A stretch of 44,734 bases of DNA from Alistipes sp. (GTDB lineage: Bacteria; Bacteroidota; Bacteroidia; Bacteroidales; Rikenellaceae): contig JAGAPT010000003.1 in the NCBI GenBank assembly GCA_017623115.1, positions 1 to 44,734 on the forward strand. Direction: 5' to 3'. Position 1 is the stretch's first letter, and every line of letters starts with the position of its first letter. A model generated the notes under the pieces. It did no database searches, was not told the origin of the DNA, and saw only the letters and a program-made list of their open reading frames with translations. This document shows, piece by piece, positions 7,377 through 14,609 of this stretch. The translations under genes were made by a program, and so were the position numbers.

Positions 7377-7733
7377 ATGAGTAGCCGCAAAAACAACTCG
7401 GGTGGAGGTTTCTTAATCGGTCTTCTGCTCTTTATGGTGGGTGTTGCAGGTGCGCTGCTTTCGGGGCTGACGGCCTTGATCGTATGGCTCTCCTCGTGGC
7501 TCGGTGTAACGATGGCCGCATTGGTTGTAAGCCTGCTGTTTATGCTGATAGCCCTCTTGAGTTATGCGCTTTCGCTACACGGCACCATAAAACGCATCGG
7601 GAAACAGTTTGAGACGGTCTCCTATGTGGCCGATTTGATTGAAAGCGGTTACGACTGGGTGCGAGGAAAAACAGCATTGGCACTACGTGTTGTGGAGCAA
7701 CTCCTCGACCGCTTGGTGCCTCCTACCACCTAA
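7377..7733 (+). CDS. Holin-like (DUF1469/phage_holin_3_6-type) membrane protein
   Basis: A 118-residue protein with a short charged N-terminus and two adjacent membrane helices (about 13-38 and 43-68), then a soluble amphipathic tail. This topology is typical of the so-called phage holin superfamily III/DUF1469 proteins. They are usually chromosomal and not phage-related, and often sit next to YtxH genes, as here (4-base gap). The function is unknown, presumably in envelope organisation or stress. No phage genes are nearby. The family assignment rests on topology and context. Confidence 0.7.
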   Translation: MSSRKNNSGGGFLIGLLLFMVGVAGALLSGLTALIVWLSSWLGVTMAALVVSLLFMLIALLSYALSLHGTIKRIGKQFETVSYVADLIESGYDWVRGKTALALRVVEQLLDRLVPPTT

Positions 7734-7773
7734 AAACAAAGAGGGTGTCACAACTTTTCGGTTGGACACCCTC
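7734..7773. terminator. Terminator between holin-like gene and rubrerythrin
   Basis: Stem GAGGGTGTC/GACACCCTC (7741-7749 with 7765-7773), extended by CAAC/GTTG across one bulged A, with a short loop. The minus strand continues TTTGTTTTT after the hairpin, so it is strongest for the rubrerythrin transcript. The plus side has only a weak T-tract. Confidence 0.75.
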
Positions 7774-7792
7774 TCGTTATAGAAACGGTTGC

Positions 7793-8341
7793 TTATTTGA
7801 AATAGCGGTTGTAGAGACCCTCGAAGCCCTTGCCGTGGCGAGCCTCGTCCTTTGCCATCTCGTGAACGGTGTCATGCACAGCGTCGAGGTTCTGCTCTTT
7901 GGCAATCTTGGCCAGGTGCATCTTACCCTCGCAAGCACCGCACTCGGCATTCATGCGCTTGTACAGATTGGTCTTCGTATCCCACACCACCTCACCGATG
8001 AGCTCGGCAAACTTGGCAGCATGTTCAGCCTCCTCCCAAGCGTAACGCTTGAAAGCCTCGGCGATTTCGGGATAACCCTCGCGGTCAGCCTGACGGCTCA
8101 TGGCCAGGTACATACCAACCTCGGTGCACTCACCCATGAAGTGGTCTTGCAGACCCTGCCACAACTCGGCATCCGAACCCTTGCCGTCACCCAGCTGATG
8201 CTCGGTCACGAAATCCAGAGCGCCATCCTCGACAACCTCTACAAATTTATCGGCACCAACCTTGCACAACGGGCACTGCTCGGGAGCCTCATTACCTTCA
8301 TGAATGTAACCGCATACGGTACAACGAAACTTCTTTGCCAT
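7793..8341 (-). CDS. Reverse rubrerythrin (rubredoxin-ferritin-like peroxidase)
   Basis: A 182-residue oxidative-stress protein. The N-terminal rubredoxin domain has iron-binding C7, C10, C23 and C26 (CTVC...CPLC). A ferritin-like four-helix domain follows, with di-iron ligands in ECTEVG, WEEAEHA and KDEARHG. The rubredoxin is at the N-terminus, the reverse of classical rubrerythrin, as in the reverse rubrerythrins of anaerobes that reduce hydrogen peroxide with electrons from NAD(P)H via a reductase. It acts in the cytosol. It is monocistronic with a consensus promoter and a terminator. The electron donor cannot be told from sequence. Confidence 0.9.
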   Translation of the reverse strand: MAKKFRCTVCGYIHEGNEAPEQCPLCKVGADKFVEVVEDGALDFVTEHQLGDGKGSDAELWQGLQDHFMGECTEVGMYLAMSRQADREGYPEIAEAFKRYAWEEAEHAAKFAELIGEVVWDTKTNLYKRMNAECGACEGKMHLAKIAKEQNLDAVHDTVHEMAKDEARHGKGFEGLYNRYFK

Positions 8342-8388
8342 AATTTTACAGTTTTAAGTGTTTTGTTTGTGTGTTTCTGTTTCGTCAG

Positions 8389-8418
8389 CAAAGATAGCAT
8401 CTTTCGTCGAAATAGCAA
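8389..8418 (-). promoter_or_regulatory. Promoter of reverse rubrerythrin
   Basis: On the minus strand TTG (8418-8416), 19 bases, TATCTTTG (8396-8389). The leader to the ATG is about 40 bases. Confidence 0.7.
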
Positions 8419-8460
8419 CACAAAAGGCATTATCTTTTTTTATGGTGCAATAAGCAAAAC

Positions 8461-9381
8461 TTATTGCTGAAGCGCAGCCTCCAACTCCCCCACCTCGGTC
8501 GAATCTTTGACCAATACCTGCTTCTCGCTATTGAGCAGATAGAGCGATGGAATGGCGTTGATGTCATATAGATGCTGCTCCCGAATCACACACCCTTTAT
8601 CATAGGCGTTAATCCAATTGGCAGGGATATTCGGTCGATAGGCCTGCCAGGCCTTCAGGTCCTCGTCGGGATAGAGTGCCAGCACCTTCAGCCGCCCGGC
8701 GGCTATCAGCGAGGAGAGCACTTCGGATGACCCAATTTGTTCGCGTAACCCCTTACACATGGCGCAATCCGGATTGTTGAAGAAGAGCAGTACGAACTCG
8801 GCTTTCAGGTCATAGAGTGATCGCGTGATGCCATTGGCGGTTGTGTAGGCAAAATCTGCCGCCGGATGCCCGATGCGATTCTTGCGAGCCATCTCTAAAT
8901 CATACGCCGGGGCGATGCGCTCATACTCATCGTACCACGAAGCAGCAAGTTGTGCCTCCAGAACCGGAATATAAAACTCGTCACTACGTAAAGGCGAGTT
9001 GGGGTCATGCAACACCTGATCGGCCAAAAAGAGGAAGAGATCCATCATCGGTCGTGAAGCAGCGGCACGTTTCATCAGTCGTTGCATGGGGAGGCCGTTG
9101 GTCGGTTCTGGTGTACAGAGTGCCGTAAATTGTCCGAATCGCTGCAACATGGCCACCGTATCGACAGTTGCCAAGGCTGTGGTGTCGGCAAATCGGAAAT
9201 TATCCCAAAAGTGATCGCGGGCGAATTCGAGTTGCTGCCAACGATCAAAGGTAACCGGCGGAATCGGAATCGTGAACTCGTGCAGGGGTTGCACCACTTC
9301 AGGTTGCTTGGGTGAATGGGTACCACAGGCAACCATTGTCGCCCCTACCATGCACATAAGAGGTCTATATATCGGTTTCAT
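8461..9381 (-). CDS. Thioredoxin-fold lipoprotein with DUF5106-like N-terminal region
   Basis: A 306-residue lipoprotein. The signal peptide ends at C19 (TMVAC). A helical DUF5106-type region spans about 45-160. A C-terminal thioredoxin-like domain (about 170-306) has CAMC at 206-209 and a cis-proline-like segment, NAIPSLYLL. In Bacteroidetes such proteins sit in the periplasm or outer membrane and are thought to handle thiol-disulfide exchange. The CxxC suggests redox activity; the partner is unknown. The -7 element ends only 4 bases upstream of the ATG, so the transcript may be nearly leaderless. Methionines at 9 and 11 are alternative starts, but they would leave too short a signal peptide. 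Confidence 0.82.
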   Translation of the reverse strand: MKPIYRPLMCMVGATMVACGTHSPKQPEVVQPLHEFTIPIPPVTFDRWQQLEFARDHFWDNFRFADTTALATVDTVAMLQRFGQFTALCTPEPTNGLPMQRLMKRAAASRPMMDLFLFLADQVLHDPNSPLRSDEFYIPVLEAQLAASWYDEYERIAPAYDLEMARKNRIGHPAADFAYTTANGITRSLYDLKAEFVLLFFNNPDCAMCKGLREQIGSSEVLSSLIAAGRLKVLALYPDEDLKAWQAYRPNIPANWINAYDKGCVIREQHLYDINAIPSLYLLNSEKQVLVKDSTEVGELEAALQQ

Positions 9382-9385
9382 AAGG

Positions 9386-9416
9386 CAAAGATAATAATAA
9401 GCGAGGGCAAAAGCAA
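9386..9416 (-). promoter_or_regulatory. Promoter of the thioredoxin-fold lipoprotein
   Basis: On the minus strand TTG (9416-9414), 20 bases, TATCTTTG (9393-9386). The element is so close to the ATG at 9381 that the predicted start of transcription falls at or next to the start codon. Confidence 0.6.
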
Positions 9417-9434
9417 GCTTGTTTGCATTTTGCC
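9406..9434. promoter_or_regulatory. Imperfect inverted repeat in the divergent promoter region
   Basis: GGCAAAA-GCAA (9406-9416) pairs with TTGC-A-TTTTGCC (9423-9434): 11 pairs, one bulged A, six-base spacer. It overlaps the -33 TTG of the minus-strand lipoprotein promoter and lies about 100 bases upstream of the antiporter ATG. No gene ends here, so an operator is more likely than a terminator. Confidence 0.35.
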
Positions 9435-9532
9435 AAGCGGGAGTATTTAAGACGAAGACAAAGATAACGATTTTTTTTGCACGGTAGTTGCAGAGAGCCC
9501 CAATAAGTAAAACAAATCAAACCAAAAACAAC

Positions 9533-10999
9533 ATGGAGCAAAAGAAATCAACCTCCTCGACCGGGTTCAAATTGAGCGTGATGACACTAGCCATCATGAA
9601 TGTAACAGCGGTCGTCAGCCTGCGTGGCCTTGCCGCCGAGGCTGAGTATGGTCTCTCATCGGCCTTCTATTACTTGTTTGCCGCAATTGTCTTTCTGATT
9701 CCCACGGCCATGGTGGCCGCCGAGCTGGCTGCTATGTTCTCCGATAAGCAAGGAGGCGTATTCCGTTGGGTTGGCGAGGCATTCGGTGCCCGTGCCGGAT
9801 TCCTGGCAATCTTCCTGCAGTGGATTCAATCGACCATCTGGTACCCTACCGTATTGACGTTTGGAGCCGTCTCCATCGCCTTCATCGGTATGAATCAACA
9901 ACATGACATGGCATTGGCCTCGAATAAAATCTTTACACTCTGTATCGTCTTGGCCATCTACTGGGTTGCTACCTTCGTGGCATTGAAAGGCCTGTCGTGG
10001 GTCGGTAAAATCTCGAAATGGGGAGGTATGATTGGCACGATTATTCCGGCCGGACTACTCATTGTGCTCGGCATCATCTATCTGGCCACCGGTGGACAAA
10101 ACCAGATGAATATGCACCAGAGTTTCTTCCCCGACCTCAAGCATTTCGATAATTTGGTCCTGGCCAGCAGCATCTTTCTCTTCTATGCAGGTATGGAGAT
10201 GATGGGTATTCATGTCATGGAGGTAAACAACCCTTCACGCAACTATCCGCGCGCCATCATCATTGGTGCATTGATGACCGTCACCATCTTCATCCTCGGT
10301 ACTTTTTCCCTCGGCTTGATTATTCCGGCCAACGAAATCAATCTCACCCAATCCTTATTGATTGGATTTGACCGCTATTTCGAGTACATCCACCTTTCAT
10401 GGGCCAAGCCGATTATTGCCGTCGCACTGATGTTTGGCGTGTTGGCCGGTGTGTTGACGTGGGTTGCAGGCCCTTCGCTCGGTATCTTTACGGTCGGTCG
10501 AGCCGGCTATCTTCCGCCCTTCTTCCAGCGCACGAATGCCAATGGCGTGCAACGCAACATCCTGCTCGTACAAGGAGTTATCGTGACCTGTTTGGCACTG
10601 CTCTTTGTCGTGATGCCTTCGGTGCAGTCCTTCTATCAGATACTCTCGCAACTCACCGTGCTGCTCTACCTGATTATGTACATGCTGATGTTCTCGGCCG
10701 GCATCACCCTGCGCTATAAGATGAAATCTACCCCACGCCCCTTCCGTCTCGGAAAAGGAAATATGTTGATGTGGATGCTGGGGCTTTTGGGCTTTTGCGG
10801 AGCGTTGCTCGCCTTTGTGCTCAGTTTTGTGCCGCCGGCACAAATCGCCACAGGTAGCAAAACCGTATGGTATTCGGTGCTCATCATCGGTTGTATCGTC
10901 GTCGTGACGATTCCATTCGTCATCTATGCCATGCGCAAGCCCTCGTGGCGCAATGCCGAGGCGGCGCAGGACTTTGCCCCTTTCCATTGGGAGAAATAA
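9533..10999 (+). CDS. APC-family amino acid antiporter (GadC-like glutamate:GABA antiporter)
   Basis: A 488-residue inner-membrane transporter with about 12 hydrophobic helices. It has the APC-superfamily N-terminus (SVMTLAIMNVTAVVSLRGLA) and the KQGGVFRWVGEAFG segment, closest to GadC-type glutamate:GABA exchangers of gut Bacteroidales. Such exchangers take up glutamate and export GABA, consuming protons with a decarboxylase for acid resistance. No gadB or glutaminase gene is in the window, so the substrate is uncertain. The ATG at 9533 (MEQKKS) is preferred over an in-frame upstream ATG at 9488, because the extra residues are Asn/Lys-rich and lie in promoter-like DNA. It is followed by a terminator. 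Confidence 0.85.
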   Translation: MEQKKSTSSTGFKLSVMTLAIMNVTAVVSLRGLAAEAEYGLSSAFYYLFAAIVFLIPTAMVAAELAAMFSDKQGGVFRWVGEAFGARAGFLAIFLQWIQSTIWYPTVLTFGAVSIAFIGMNQQHDMALASNKIFTLCIVLAIYWVATFVALKGLSWVGKISKWGGMIGTIIPAGLLIVLGIIYLATGGQNQMNMHQSFFPDLKHFDNLVLASSIFLFYAGMEMMGIHVMEVNNPSRNYPRAIIIGALMTVTIFILGTFSLGLIIPANEINLTQSLLIGFDRYFEYIHLSWAKPIIAVALMFGVLAGVLTWVAGPSLGIFTVGRAGYLPPFFQRTNANGVQRNILLVQGVIVTCLALLFVVMPSVQSFYQILSQLTVLLYLIMYMLMFSAGITLRYKMKSTPRPFRLGKGNMLMWMLGLLGFCGALLAFVLSFVPPAQIATGSKTVWYSVLIIGCIVVVTIPFVIYAMRKPSWRNAEAAQDFAPFHWEK

Positions 11000-11017
11000 C
11001 CTTCGCTTGTTTGACGG

Positions 11018-11055
11018 AACGGCTCTACTTTTTCCAAGTAGAGCCGTTTTGTAGT
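11018..11055 (+). terminator. Terminator of the antiporter gene
   Basis: A 13-bp stem (11018-11030 with 11036-11048), five-base loop, followed by TTTTG. The next promoter begins 12 bases after the stem, so terminator and promoter are nearly fused. Confidence 0.8.
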
Positions 11056-11059
11056 TGTT

Positions 11060-11091
11060 TTTGTTCGTTTAGAGAATAATAGTTATCTTTG
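11060..11091 (+). promoter_or_regulatory. Promoter of outer-membrane barrel gene
   Basis: TTTG (11060-11063), 20 bases, TATCTTTG (11084-11091): full consensus. Predicted transcription start is about 11097-11099, directly before a C8A8 run (11101-11116). Confidence 0.75.
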
Positions 11092-11100
11092 CATAAAGAA

Positions 11101-11116
11101 CCCCCCCCAAAAAAAA
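11101..11116 (+). repeat. C8A8 homopolymer double tract in the 5' leader
   Basis: Eight C followed by eight A lie between the predicted transcription start and the ATG at 11126. Homopolymers of this length can slip during replication or transcription. The tract is outside the coding frame, so any effect would be on transcription initiation, leader stability or translation. Confidence 0.6.
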
Positions 11117-11125
11117 CGTTTATCT

Positions 11126-11905
11126 ATGAAGAAACTGCTTATGCTCGGCCTGTTGCTGAGCCTTGTGATGCCGTTGTCGGCCAAAGAGAAGAAAGAGGCA
11201 CCGTTACGCAAAGCCTTTAGCAACATCGGCCTGTCGGCCGGAGTCAGCACAACGGGTATCAATCTGTTTGTGGCTACCCCCTTGGCGAATTGTCTGACTT
11301 TGCGTGCCGGATATACCTTCAGTCCCATTTCGTATACGTATGAATACGATGAATTTGACCCTATTGAGGTGGGAAACACCTCCATCTCTGTCCCGGCCTT
11401 GGATTTGAATGGCGATCTGAATTTCAACTCCGGACAATTGTTGGTGGACTGGGTGCCTTTCCGCAAGGGCAAAAGCTCGTTCTACATCACCGCAGGTCTG
11501 GTTTTTGGCTCCAGTCGTATGATTAAAGTAGATGGCCAATTCGACCCGAACGATCCGAATTTCAAAGCCATTAAGGATGCCGGACTGATTGATGAGATTG
11601 AGATTGAGATTGGTGACCAGGTTGTACACCCGAATAGCGATGGTTCGATGGATGCGGCCATTAAGGTGAAAGGCCTTCGCCCCTACCTCGGAATCGGCTT
11701 TGGACGTGCCATTCCGAAACGCCGTGTCGGTTTCCGCTTCGAATTGGGTGCACAATTTCTGGGAAAACCCGAGGTTGTGTCGAGTAATATTGAAAACACG
11801 GCCGATATCGACGAACTTAGCGATTTTAATAAAATTCTGCGCGATATTACGGTCTATCCGAATATTTCATTCCAACTCACCTATCGTCTTTTCAAGGACA
11901 AATAA
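11126..11905 (+). CDS. Outer-membrane beta-barrel protein (uncharacterised)
   Basis: A 259-residue protein with a clear signal peptide (MKKLLMLGLLLSLVMPLSA, cleavage about 19-20). The rest is alternating beta-strand sequence rich in Gly and aromatics, ending in a hydrophobic strand (NISFQLTYRLF), as expected of an outer-membrane barrel. No catalytic motif is visible. An acidic segment (about 140-170, DEIEIEIGDQ) is probably an extracellular loop. Its own consensus promoter and downstream hairpin make it monocistronic. I do not recognise a named family; a porin-like or adhesion role is possible but unsupported. Confidence 0.75.
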   Translation: MKKLLMLGLLLSLVMPLSAKEKKEAPLRKAFSNIGLSAGVSTTGINLFVATPLANCLTLRAGYTFSPISYTYEYDEFDPIEVGNTSISVPALDLNGDLNFNSGQLLVDWVPFRKGKSSFYITAGLVFGSSRMIKVDGQFDPNDPNFKAIKDAGLIDEIEIEIGDQVVHPNSDGSMDAAIKVKGLRPYLGIGFGRAIPKRRVGFRFELGAQFLGKPEVVSSNIENTADIDELSDFNKILRDITVYPNISFQLTYRLFKDK

Positions 11906-11929
11906 AAGAGCCGCTCGGAAATAGCGACA

Positions 11930-11964
11930 GAGGAGGCTATCCCACTTATGCGGATAGCCTCCTC
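11930..11964 (+). terminator. Terminator between the barrel gene and the AraC gene
   Basis: A 13-bp stem (GAGGAGGCTATCC at 11930-11942 with GGATAGCCTCCTC at 11952-11964), nine-base loop, then TTATTGTTGTT on the plus strand. The minus strand lacks a T-tract, so it mainly ends the plus transcript. Confidence 0.75.
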
Positions 11965-11976
11965 TTATTGTTGTTA

Positions 11977-12891
11977 CTATTGGCGGCGATAGTTCGAGGG
12001 GGATTTGCCGGTGTGCTGCTTGAAGTACTTTCCGAAAAAGGATTGATTCGGGAAATTGAGCTTGTAGGCAATCTCCTGAATGCTCATCTCGGAGTATTTC
12101 AGCAGATATTTTGCTTCGGTAATGATGTAACGATTCATCCAATCCGTTACCGAGTAGCCACTCACTTGACGTACAATGGTTGTCAGATAGCGCGAGGAGA
12201 TACAGAGGCGATCGGCATAGAATGACACACTTTGGCGTTCGAGGTAGTGTTCGGACAACGCTTTGATAAAGCGGCGAAAATACTCCTCGGCGCGATTCGT
12301 AATAGCGGTTGATGGTTTAGCATCATGTGCATGCACCGAAAACAAATCGCAGGCCAAATAGGTTGCCATCTCCATTTGGGAACGCTCGACATCCTCCTTG
12401 AAAAGCGTCGCGGACTCGGAGGCAAGCGTGGCGAAGATCAATTCGAAGGTATACTCCAGGCGTTGCTGCTCAATCGGTGTCAAGTGAATTACTCGTTGGG
12501 GCATACGCTCCAGCATGAGTGCCATCACCTTTTTCAAGTTGATGTGGCATTCACTCATATAGGCTTGGGTGACCAGCATCACATAACCGCTATATTTGTC
12601 GGAGACATGCTGCTTTAGAATGATGCTTTTCGGGGGAATCAGTGCAAAACTACCGGCCTTGATATGTACCTCCTCCAAATCGTAGGTCAGTACCATCTCT
12701 CCCTCCGTGCAGAGCCAAAAGACCAATGCGTCGACTCGAATCGGCTCTTGATAGAGCGTTTCGGGTCGCCCGGCTACCACATCCGAAAAGCGGGCAAGGA
12801 TACAATGCTTGCTCGTGGCTACATTAGGCAGATTTTCTACATATCGTCTTACCGAATCAATCGTTAAACTTTGAACGGTCCACTCTTCCAT
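11977..12891 (-). CDS. AraC-family transcriptional regulator
   Basis: A 304-residue regulator. The N-terminal half (1-185) has a cupin-like sensing region (VLTYDLEEVHIKAGSFALIPP). The C-terminal AraC/XylS DNA-binding domain (about 200-304) has both helix-turn-helices: SFYADRLCISSRYLTTIVRQ and MSIQEIAYKLNFPNQSFFGKYFKQHTG. The start is set at 12891 (MEEWTV): the frame runs open to 12975, but the -7 element (12910-12917) lies inside that extension. It is divergent from the phosphoesterase lipoprotein operon, with a long palindrome between them, and may regulate it. The ligand is unknown. Confidence 0.88.
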   Translation of the reverse strand: MEEWTVQSLTIDSVRRYVENLPNVATSKHCILARFSDVVAGRPETLYQEPIRVDALVFWLCTEGEMVLTYDLEEVHIKAGSFALIPPKSIILKQHVSDKYSGYVMLVTQAYMSECHINLKKVMALMLERMPQRVIHLTPIEQQRLEYTFELIFATLASESATLFKEDVERSQMEMATYLACDLFSVHAHDAKPSTAITNRAEEYFRRFIKALSEHYLERQSVSFYADRLCISSRYLTTIVRQVSGYSVTDWMNRYIITEAKYLLKYSEMSIQEIAYKLNFPNQSFFGKYFKQHTGKSPSNYRRQ

Positions 12892-12909
12892 ATTTATTCG
12901 TTTTGGGTG

Positions 12910-12917
12910 CAAAGGTA
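12910..12917 (-). promoter_or_regulatory. -7 element of AraC gene
   Basis: The minus strand carries TACCTTTG, a perfect TAnnTTTG, 18 bases upstream of the chosen ATG. No clear TTTG is present 19-21 bases further upstream. Confidence 0.5.
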
Positions 12918-13003
12918 GCGTATTTAGGGGAATAGAATAGGGCGTTTTTGCGCTGTTGTTGGTCAAATTGTACATAAACGCTTTCCTGTTGTTTTAGATT
13001 TTG

Positions 13004-13031
13004 TTTTCGGGGATACATGTATACCCGAAAA
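13004..13031. promoter_or_regulatory. 28-bp near-perfect palindrome (candidate operator)
   Basis: TTTTCGGG-G-ATACA at 13004-13017 faces TGTAT-A-CCCGAAAA at 13018-13031. Thirteen of 14 base pairs are symmetric and there is no spacer. With no loop it would make a poor RNA hairpin, and it sits between divergent genes, so a dimeric DNA-binding protein site is the likeliest reading. The centre is about 93 bases upstream of the phosphoesterase ATG and about 126 upstream of the AraC ATG. Confidence 0.6.
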
Positions 13032-13109
13032 GCCGAATTGTATTCCGATTTTGGCCTTTTTCATCCTCAAAATCTTTCCGACCTTTGCACCTTCAAGACT
13101 TTATGGCAT

Positions 13110-13907
13110 ATGAAACGACTCTTTTTTATGATAGGCGGCTTGTTGCTGTTGGGCAGTTGTGAGGTGGAATATCACCCTTACGATACCCGTATCGATGGCG
13201 AGACAGGCATCCATGCGAAACAGATAACCCGCATCGAGCAAGCCTGTGCCGGGCGTACAGCCTTGCGGTTTGCCGTTATCAGCGACACGCAGCGATGGTA
13301 TGACGAGACAAACGCTGTTGTTGATGCGTTGAATCGACGCGACGACATCGACTTTGTGATTCACACGGGAGATATCGCCGATTTTGGTTTGCGTACCGAG
13401 TTTGAGCGACAGCGTGACATCCTAAACCGATTGAAAGTGCCCTACCTTGTATTAATAGGAAACCACGACTGCCTGGCGACCGGTGAGGATATTTATCGGG
13501 AGATGTTTGGCGAGTTTGACTTTTCGTTCTCGGCAGGCGACACACACTTTGTATGCCTCAATACCAATTCGCTCGAATTTGACCACTCGGTAAGTGTTCC
13601 CAATCTCATGTTTATCGAAAAGGAGTTGCGCAACTACCCCTCCACATGCCGTAAATCTTTTGTGCTGATGCATGCTTCGCCTAAATCGGAACAATTTGAC
13701 AAAGGGCTTGTCAACTCGTTCCATCGCCACGTCAAGGCGTTCCCGGGGTTGCAATGTTGCATCCACGGCCATGGGCATAGTTATGCCATCTCCGACCTGT
13801 TTGAGGATGGTATTCTCTATATCATGTGTCCTCAGATCGAGCGTCGAGCATATCTTCTCTTCACTGTAAACGACCAAGGTTATGAACATGAGCAAGTATT
13901 TTTTTAA
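13110..13907 (+). CDS. Metallophosphoesterase lipoprotein
   Basis: A 265-residue calcineurin-like phosphoesterase. The lipobox is LLGSC with C17 lipidated, so it is periplasmic or surface-anchored. Di-metal motifs occur in order: SDTQ (D59), GDIAD (D88), GNHD (N118-D120), MHAS and HGHGH near residues 222 and 248. The first motif lacks the usual DxH histidine: SDTQ has glutamine at that place, seen in some family members. The substrate is unknown. The start at 13110 is chosen because MKRLFFMIGG begins a lipoprotein signal; upstream in-frame codons from 13017 cross the palindrome and promoter region. Its 3' end overlaps the next gene by 26 bases. Confidence 0.85.
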   Translation: MKRLFFMIGGLLLLGSCEVEYHPYDTRIDGETGIHAKQITRIEQACAGRTALRFAVISDTQRWYDETNAVVDALNRRDDIDFVIHTGDIADFGLRTEFERQRDILNRLKVPYLVLIGNHDCLATGEDIYREMFGEFDFSFSAGDTHFVCLNTNSLEFDHSVSVPNLMFIEKELRNYPSTCRKSFVLMHASPKSEQFDKGLVNSFHRHVKAFPGLQCCIHGHGHSYAISDLFEDGILYIMCPQIERRAYLLFTVNDQGYEHEQVFF

Positions 13908-14547
13908 GTTGCTGTGCATCACAGCTCTCCTTGGCTATATGTCTGAAGGGTATGCACAATCGACAGATTCACTTTCGCATAGAAAACTTGACACCCGTCA
14001 ACATCAGGGATACACGGGATGGAAGCGCATTGTACCTACCCATGTCAAGGCGCAATATGCTGGAGGCATGGGCGTGATGTCGGTCGGCGGTGGCTGGGAC
14101 TATGGTCAAAAGTGTCGCTGGGAGACCGACCTGTTGATGGGTTACCTGCCCCAACGCTATTCGGATGCTTTCCATGTCACCTTTACCCTCAAACAAAATT
14201 ACATTCCGTGGTCGATTCGCTGTCATGAGCGATTCTCCATTGACCCGCTGACCGCCAGTATGTATATCAATCTCATTGCGGGTGATGAGTATTGGGTGCG
14301 CGAGCCTGACCGCTATGGAGGCTCCTATTATCGCTTCACGACCCGCATGCGTCTGCATATGGGATTAGGACAGCGCGCCACCTATCATCTGCGCAATCCG
14401 CAGGGGGTGTTGCGAAGCATTTCACTCTATTACGAGTTTCATACCTACGACCTTGATATGATTGCCAAATGCACCAATCGGGATTTGAAATTCCGGGATA
14501 TCGTTCACTTCTCTTTTGGCTTGAAATTCCATCTCATGCGTCAATAA
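13882..14547 (+). CDS. Secreted, probably outer-membrane barrel protein, partner of the phosphoesterase
   Basis: A 221-residue protein with a signal peptide (about 1-25, ending EGYAQ) and beta-rich, aromatic-rich sequence with alternating pattern (YYRFTTRMRLHMGLG, SISLYYEFHTYDLD, HFSFGLKFHLM). It ends in a hydrophobic strand, so an outer-membrane barrel is likely. It starts inside the phosphoesterase gene (26-base overlap; ATG at 13882, or 13888 giving MSKYFF), which suggests translational coupling and joint function. Cys residues are few. I do not recognise a family. Confidence 0.75.
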   Translation: MNMSKYFFKLLCITALLGYMSEGYAQSTDSLSHRKLDTRQHQGYTGWKRIVPTHVKAQYAGGMGVMSVGGGWDYGQKCRWETDLLMGYLPQRYSDAFHVTFTLKQNYIPWSIRCHERFSIDPLTASMYINLIAGDEYWVREPDRYGGSYYRFTTRMRLHMGLGQRATYHLRNPQGVLRSISLYYEFHTYDLDMIAKCTNRDLKFRDIVHFSFGLKFHLMRQ

Positions 14548-14548
14548 C

Positions 14549-14590
14549 AAAAACGAGGCTGACCCCAATCCTTCGGTCAGCCTCGTTTTT
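14549..14590. terminator. Bidirectional terminator
   Basis: A 16-bp stem (AAAAACGAGGCTGACC at 14549-14564 with its complement at 14575-14590), ten-base loop. A-tract and T-tract ends serve both the barrel gene (plus) and the acyl-CoA dehydrogenase operon (minus). Confidence 0.9.
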
Positions 14591-14609
14591 CTGTTATAGA
14601 ACAGCTGCT

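Noticed and set aside
7377-7733. Prophage remnant suggested by the holin-like gene
   Set aside because: No other phage genes are nearby. DUF1469-type holin-like proteins are commonly chromosomal and linked to YtxH genes.
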